Shown here: piece after piece, positions 5,486 to 9,127 of the stretch
Position numbering within the stretch: the first letter of the stretch is position 1
Layout: every line of letters begins with the position of its first letter
NCBI GenBank assembly: GCA_017613485.1
Contig: JAGADS010000005.1
Span: 1 to 9,127 of the forward strand
Source of the DNA: Treponema sp.
GTDB lineage: Bacteria > Spirochaetota > Spirochaetia > Treponematales > Treponemataceae
Length of the DNA: 9,127 bases
Direction of reading: 5' to 3'
Made by a program: the position numbers and the translations under genes
Notes under the pieces: model-generated
Databases searched by the model: none
What the model was told of the DNA's origin: nothing
Seen by the model: the letters and a program-made list of their open reading frames with translations, nothing else

Positions 5486-7126
5486 ATGGCAACAACAGAT
5501 ACATTAAGGACAATTTATAACAGGTTTAGATTTGGTGGTCCAAATTGTATGATTGCACCAAATATGGACAAAAGAAAATGGACAGAGATTCAGAATTCTA
5601 TAGCCCCAAAGGAAGAACCTCAGTCTGTTATATGTATAGGAGAGGTAGACTCGAAGGGAATGCTAGGCTTTTTTTCCGCTATTAAGTTTCTTTTTACAAA
5701 TGATAAGTTCTATATGCAAGATGCAGGGAGTTTTAAATTGTCAGATATAGATTCCATATCATATCTAGAGGAAATGAAAAGTACTCTTTTCGGTTTCGGC
5801 AAAGAGAAAACCGAGGGGCATCTTTTATTGAAACTTACAAATGGACAGACCGTAAATCTGAAAGGAAACTATTCAACAAGTGTCATTGCAATGTTTCTAA
5901 ACGCCTTTATTAACGAGCTTAAGAAAAATTCTCTACCTGAGTTACCGGATTTGGATTATTCACAAACCGATGAAATTGTGAATAAGATTAAGAAACTGAG
6001 TTCAGATACAGTTTTTTGGAGTTTTAAACCGAATATAGATGATAAAATATTAAACTCAATAATCATCAATGATATGAAAAAAGAGCGTAAAGCTTCTTGT
6101 GCAGCATATTATTCCAATCCTTCTGCATTGAATAAACAGGAAATCTGTTTTTTTGGCGATAAAATGCTGATAAAAAATACCACTTCTAATCAAACCTGTG
6201 TAGTTGATTATAAAAGTTTGACAGGTGGATTCTATAAAGAAAATGAGTCCGATGGAAATTTGCATAAACAACTGATACTTTACGGAAAGGAAAGAAAACC
6301 TATTATAACTATCGAAGATACTTCTTTTATCACGGATAAAGTTATAGATTTTTTTAATTGGTTAATATCTAAAGAAACAGGAAGTGTAGTAAAAATTTCC
6401 TGTGAAACAATTGCCGAAAAAAAATTGAAAGAAAAAAAAGCTTTTGAAGAGGAACAAAAAAGGAATCCAATGGAGAAATGGGATAATGAAAAGAAAGATT
6501 ATGTTAAAATTTCAAGTGATGCAGATAATGAAACATGGAGAAATATGCTAAAAAAATGGGAGGAAATTTTTTCTCAGGACTGGGAGAGCAAAACAAAGAA
6601 AGAGCACATCACTATAGGGGACATAGAATATAAATTTGGAAATATTCTAGGTTATCAATATTCTCCATCATTAGACTCTATAAATTCTGATGATCAAAAA
6701 AGATGTCTATATGGTAAATATATATCGGGTCATAAAACATTGTATTATTTTAGCGGAAGATGGGTTTCATGGCGTGAACCGACAATATGGACAAATGCAG
6801 AATGTTTACTCTTATATATTCCAGAACCTGGAAAGAGCCTGCGTTTGGAAATTGCAGGTTACCGTGATACTAACGAATACCGTGGTGAGCCTGAACTTCA
6901 TTTATATCTAAATATGAATTCCCCTGATATTTCTATGAAGTTCAGATCAAGAGGAGGACCAGAACATCTAAACGTCTTTTCAGTCCTTTCAGGATTCCTT
7001 GGAATTCCTGATTTTCATGAAACCATAAGGAATTTCAAAGAAAAACTTAAAAAAGCTGAAGAAAAGGAGATGGAAGACATTAATAACACAGAGAATGCTC
7101 ATAAAAATGATTTTGAGAATTGGTAA
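5486..7126 (+). CDS. Large hypothetical protein with PH-like domains
   Basis: A 546-residue protein from the ATG at 5486, chosen because AGGAGA (5474-5479) lies six bases before it; an in-frame ATG at 5456 has no such site. There is no signal peptide and no convincing membrane helix. Region 1 (about 46-145: ICIGEV, then KFLFTNDKFYMQD, FKLSDIDSISYL, GHLLLKLTNGQTVNLKG, and a closing helix) has the strand order of bacterial PH/GRAM-like domains. Region 2 (about 218-297: EICFFGDKMLIKN, TCVVDYKSLTGG, KQLILYGKERKPIITI, closing helix IDFFNWLI) looks like a second copy. A charged helix follows (305-335), then a strand-rich, aromatic third region (about 375-500), and a Lys/Glu tail (512-546). PH-like domains usually bind lipids or proteins, so a membrane-surface scaffold is possible. 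No catalytic motif is seen and no named family is recognised. Confidence 0.7.
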   Translation: MATTDTLRTIYNRFRFGGPNCMIAPNMDKRKWTEIQNSIAPKEEPQSVICIGEVDSKGMLGFFSAIKFLFTNDKFYMQDAGSFKLSDIDSISYLEEMKSTLFGFGKEKTEGHLLLKLTNGQTVNLKGNYSTSVIAMFLNAFINELKKNSLPELPDLDYSQTDEIVNKIKKLSSDTVFWSFKPNIDDKILNSIIINDMKKERKASCAAYYSNPSALNKQEICFFGDKMLIKNTTSNQTCVVDYKSLTGGFYKENESDGNLHKQLILYGKERKPIITIEDTSFITDKVIDFFNWLISKETGSVVKISCETIAEKKLKEKKAFEEEQKRNPMEKWDNEKKDYVKISSDADNETWRNMLKKWEEIFSQDWESKTKKEHITIGDIEYKFGNILGYQYSPSLDSINSDDQKRCLYGKYISGHKTLYYFSGRWVSWREPTIWTNAECLLLYIPEPGKSLRLEIAGYRDTNEYRGEPELHLYLNMNSPDISMKFRSRGGPEHLNVFSVLSGFLGIPDFHETIRNFKEKLKKAEEKEMEDINNTENAHKNDFENW

Positions 7127-7176
7127 AAGATTGTGTTTTTTGATAACATCCTCATTAATTTCATAGGAGATAATAA

Positions 7177-7665
7177 ATGGCAGACGAAAAATATGATTAT
7201 TCCAGTGAAATGGAAGAAAAAGAAACGGAAGCCCAAATGGAATCTGTGGATTATGAGACAAACTCTCCCGAAACAAAAAAAGTTTCCGAAGAGGAATTGG
7301 TTGAAAAATATCAAAAGCACTTTGACAAAAACATCGCTTTTAAATTATTAAAGAAACTGCGAAAAGCTACACGTAACAAACCTAAGGCAATCGCCGGTAC
7401 TGCTGGGGCAATCGTTTCTGTTTTAGGTAAACTTCTTTCTGCTTTGGATAATCCAACAACTCCGACTCATACAAAGGCATTGATAGTTGGTGCAATAGGC
7501 TACATTCTCCTACCCCTTGATCTTATTCCAGATTTCACACCGGTAATCGGCTATGGAGATGACCTGGCGAGCGCAGCTGGGGTTGTGGCAGGTGTAGCAT
7601 CATACAGTACATTTTCACTGGAAGAGTTGGACAAAATGATTGATATGGAAGAAGAGAACAAATAA
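7177..7665 (+). CDS. YkvA family (DUF1232) protein
   Basis: A 162-residue protein whose C-terminal half carries the DUF1232/YkvA signature: ALIVGAIGYILLPLDLIPDF (101-120) followed by TPVIGYGDDLASA (121-133) and a second hydrophobic helix (about 132-145). The key D-L-I-P-D-x-x-P and GYGDDL residues are all present. The first 50 residues are highly acidic and probably disordered, then a basic Lys/Arg helix (56-71) and an Ala/Gly segment precede the core. The hydrophobic pair suggests membrane association. AGGAGA at 7165-7170 supports the ATG. It is last in the four-gene operon, 50 bases after the PH-like gene. YkvA proteins have no agreed biochemical role, so family assignment is firm and function open. 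Confidence 0.85.
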   Translation: MADEKYDYSSEMEEKETEAQMESVDYETNSPETKKVSEEELVEKYQKHFDKNIAFKLLKKLRKATRNKPKAIAGTAGAIVSVLGKLLSALDNPTTPTHTKALIVGAIGYILLPLDLIPDFTPVIGYGDDLASAAGVVAGVASYSTFSLEELDKMIDMEEENK

Positions 7666-7689
7666 GCGTCAAAAAATTAATCGCTTTTT
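7664..7689 (+). terminator. Weak possible terminator after the YkvA gene
   Basis: AAGCG (7664-7668) pairs with CGCTT (7682-7686) across a 13-base A/T loop, followed by TTT. The stem is short and starts in the stop codon, so this is only a possible end of the cassette transcript. Confidence 0.25.
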
Positions 7690-7812
7690 CACAATATCAA
7701 CTGCATTAAATAAATCACAAGCCTCTTTTAGACTCATTTGCCTGCCGAGTGCATCTCTTTAATTGTTTAAGAAAACAAGTTCTTCATGCCCTTTATTTTT
7801 GGATTTTTCCAC
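7669..7812 (-). pseudogene. Possible remnant of a small gene with an in-frame stop
   Basis: In one - strand frame from a GTG at 7812 to a TGA at 7671-7669, the translation reads as plausible protein (SKNKGHEELVFLNN, then RDALGRQMSLKEACDLFNA and VDIVKKRLIF) apart from one internal TAA at 7761-7759. The part after the stop has the helical, mixed-charge look of a real domain. There is no ribosome site and no recognised family. It could equally be chance; the 276-base gap 7666-7941 holds nothing else I can support. Confidence 0.2.
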
Positions 7813-7941
7813 AATACATTACACTTGTAAATTTTTTCAAAAATACAGAGGGGCAAGCGCACTAATATTTTCAAACTTGTGTTATATTTTTCTCATAACG
7901 TATGGGGCACATCAGTGCAGACCGCGAAGGAGATGAAGAAG

Positions 7942-8214
7942 ATGAAAACAATCAGAGAAGTAATGGATATGCCGGTTGAGAATCTTGAATTGTCAGTCCG
8001 TTGTGTAAACTGTTTAAAAAATATGAATATAAAAACCTTGTCGCAATTAACTGCTAAAAAAGAAGAAGACTTCGGTTACATAAGAAATATGGGTAAAAAA
8101 TCTATGGATTTACTAAAAAATCTGGTAAGCTCTCTTGGCATGTGTTTTGGAATGACAGAACGGGACTGGCTACAATGGGGCTTGATGAACAAGGGATGGA
8201 TTTTAAGCCATTAA
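7942..8214 (+). CDS. Stand-alone RNA polymerase alpha C-terminal-domain-like protein
   Basis: A 90-residue protein that is almost entirely an RpoA C-terminal domain. VENLELSVRCVNCLKNMNIKT (12-32) matches the first helices, and RNMGKKSMDLLKNLVSSLGM (48-67) the helix-hairpin-helix part, ending in the typical GMTERDW. Residues known in E. coli alpha to contact DNA are kept: Arg20 (Arg265), Asn23 (Asn268), Asn49 (Asn294), Gly51 (Gly296), Lys53 (Lys298) and Ser54 (Ser299). The Glu302 position is Leu57. No N-terminal assembly domain is present or lies upstream, so it cannot nucleate polymerase as RpoA does. The ATG at 7942 is preferred because AAGGAGA (7927-7932) lies nine bases upstream; the earlier in-frame ATGs at 7879 and 7933 lack proper spacing. 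A role as a DNA-binding transcription modulator is inferred. Confidence 0.82.
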   Translation: MKTIREVMDMPVENLELSVRCVNCLKNMNIKTLSQLTAKKEEDFGYIRNMGKKSMDLLKNLVSSLGMCFGMTERDWLQWGLMNKGWILSH

Positions 8215-8233
8215 GTGATAGAATGGGAGAAAA

Positions 8234-8278
8234 ATGCTAAAATCAAATGGGATAATTGCCTTGATTTTGATATTCTGA
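8234..8278 (+). CDS. Possible 14-residue peptide between the alpha-CTD gene and htrA
   Basis: GGGAG (8225-8229) stands four bases before an ATG that opens MLKSNGIIALILIF and then TGA. The peptide is hydrophobic after a polar start. It follows the alpha-CTD stop by 19 bases and could be a leader peptide, a membrane peptide, or a decayed gene start. Frames this short arise easily by chance. Confidence 0.2.
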   Translation: MLKSNGIIALILIF

Positions 8279-8330
8279 TTATTCAGCAGATCCCATATTA
8301 CTAAATTCCTGTTATTTTGGCCTTTTTTCT

Positions 8331-8359
8331 TTGACAATAAGTGCCAGAAAGGGTATATT
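8331..8359 (+). promoter_or_regulatory. Consensus promoter directly before htrA
   Basis: A perfect TTGACA (8331-8336), a 17-base spacer and TATATT (8354-8359). The predicted transcription start (about 8366) coincides with the first in-frame ATG of htrA, which is unusual. AAAGGG (8348-8353) within the spacer could be a ribosome site, but only on transcripts starting further upstream. Confidence 0.6.
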
Positions 8360-8365
8360 TATAGT

Positions 8366-9127
8366 ATGAAAATGAATACAAGAAAAACAACTGTTATATG
8401 TTCGATACTCACAGGAATTGGAACTGCCATAGCCGCAGTATTTATATGTGTTTTTGTCCTGAAAGGCGGGCAAAAGGATCTGCCGGTGATTGAGGCCGGA
8501 AATGAGCCGATTGTACTGGATGATACAGGCTTTTCTTCTGAACTGCCGCTCCAGACGAATACTCCGGTTCTTACTGCTGCCACAAGTTCAACCAGCTACA
8601 CACAGGATGAGGCACAGAATATTGCCGTGTACGAAAAGTGTAATGAGGCGGTCGTTAACATCACAACTCAGGTCATGGGATACAACTGGTTCCTTGAGCC
8701 TGTGGTTGCCTCCAGTGGTTCAGGTTCAGGCTCCATAATCGATGCCAGGGGCTATGTTGTAACAAACGTTCATGTAATCGAGAATGCAAGCACAATCACT
8801 ATATCCCTTGCCGACGGTTCAAGCTACGAGGGAACTGTTGTCGGAAAAGACGTTGAAAGTGACATCGCCGTTCTTAAGTTCACACCTCCAAAAAATGTTG
8901 AGCTTAAGACTATTGACTTCGGTGACAGCGACAATCTAAAGGTAGGCCAGAAGGTAATTGCCATCGGAAACCCGTTTGCCCTTGAACGCACTATGACAAC
9001 AGGTATTGTCTCAGGTCTTGGTCGTCCTATTCAGGAAAGCGAGAATGTAATCATCCGCAACATGATTCAGACAGACGCCGCAATCAATCCGGGTAATTCA
9101 GGAGGACCTCTTCTTGACAGCCAGGGA
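8366..9127 (+). CDS. htrA: DegP/HtrA family serine protease, 3' end outside window
   Basis: Envelope protease and chaperone that removes misfolded exported proteins. The 254 residues visible contain a membrane anchor or uncleaved signal (about 9-33), a low-complexity linker (34-80), then the trypsin-like domain. The catalytic triad is complete: His136 in TNVHVIE, Asp166 in ESDIAVLK, and Ser245 in NPGNSGGPLLD. The SGSGSIID motif and the activation region GNPFALERTMTTGIVSGLGR (201-220) are typical. The frame is open at the right edge, and one or two PDZ domains should follow. The start could be the ATG at 8366 or 8372; both give the same anchor. It shares a membrane quality-control theme with sppA but is a separate transcription unit with its own strong promoter. 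Confidence 0.95.
   Translation, partial: MKMNTRKTTVICSILTGIGTAIAAVFICVFVLKGGQKDLPVIEAGNEPIVLDDTGFSSELPLQTNTPVLTAATSSTSYTQDEAQNIAVYEKCNEAVVNITTQVMGYNWFLEPVVASSGSGSGSIIDARGYVVTNVHVIENASTITISLADGSSYEGTVVGKDVESDIAVLKFTPPKNVELKTIDFGDSDNLKVGQKVIAIGNPFALERTMTTGIVSGLGRPIQESENVIIRNMIQTDAAINPGNSGGPLLDSQG

Noticed and set aside
7099..7351. Several overlapping open frames on both strands around the start of the YkvA gene
   Set aside because: They are Phe- or Lys-rich shadows of the A/T-rich genes; only the frame starting at 7177 has a ribosome site and a known domain.
7879..7941. Longer alpha-CTD protein starting at 7879
   Set aside because: The added 21 residues are not part of the alpha-CTD fold and no ribosome site precedes 7879; AAGGAGA fits the start at 7942.
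1..9127. tRNA, rRNA, insertion sequence ends, integrase or attachment sites
   Set aside because: None were seen. The A/T-rich block has no flanking direct repeat or recombinase in the window, so its transfer remains an inference from composition and gene content.

Overview
The window looks like chromosomal DNA of a spirochaete, most likely a host-associated (gut, rumen or oral) Treponema. The evidence is the style of the predicted proteins: a short response regulator fused to an excisionase-type helix-turn-helix, a RecX gene directly behind rplM-rpsI, an HtrA with an N-terminal anchor, and a DUF975-SppA pair. Consensus promoters and AGGAG ribosome sites fit a typical bacterial sigma-70 and 16S system. 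The genus is an inference from gene content; no 16S or marker comparison was possible.

Layout from left to right: (1) A two-gene operon on the + strand (12-1924) encodes a DUF975 membrane protein and the signal peptide peptidase SppA, overlapping by ATGA. (2) A 161-base gap between convergent genes (1925-2085) is filled by a symmetrical set of short inverted-repeat elements that probably terminate transcription from both sides. (3) A single gene on the - strand (2086-2709) encodes a HTH plus receiver protein. (4) A - strand operon rplM-rpsI-recX (4270 down to 2793) has a good promoter (4370-4399) and a leader able to form two adjacent hairpins, which may be a ribosomal-protein autoregulatory leader. 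(5) An A/T-rich accessory-looking block spans about 4457-8214. A small XRE repressor-like gene points left. Facing away from it, a consensus promoter with a perfect inverted repeat drives four + genes: a 54-residue protein, a 108-residue protein, a 546-residue protein with PH-like folds, and a YkvA/DUF1232 membrane-associated protein. A separate gene then encodes a free-standing copy of the RNA polymerase alpha C-terminal domain. (6) A DegP/HtrA serine protease begins at 8366 and runs off the right edge.

How the parts may work together: the flanks are housekeeping genes for ribosome biogenesis, recombination control and envelope protein quality control (SppA and HtrA). The middle block has the shape of a self-regulated cassette (repressor, divergent operator-promoter, four close genes) of unknown purpose. 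It is the best candidate here for an undescribed system. Its YkvA member hints at a membrane link, and the stand-alone alpha-CTD next to it hints at transcriptional control, but no function can be assigned from sequence alone.
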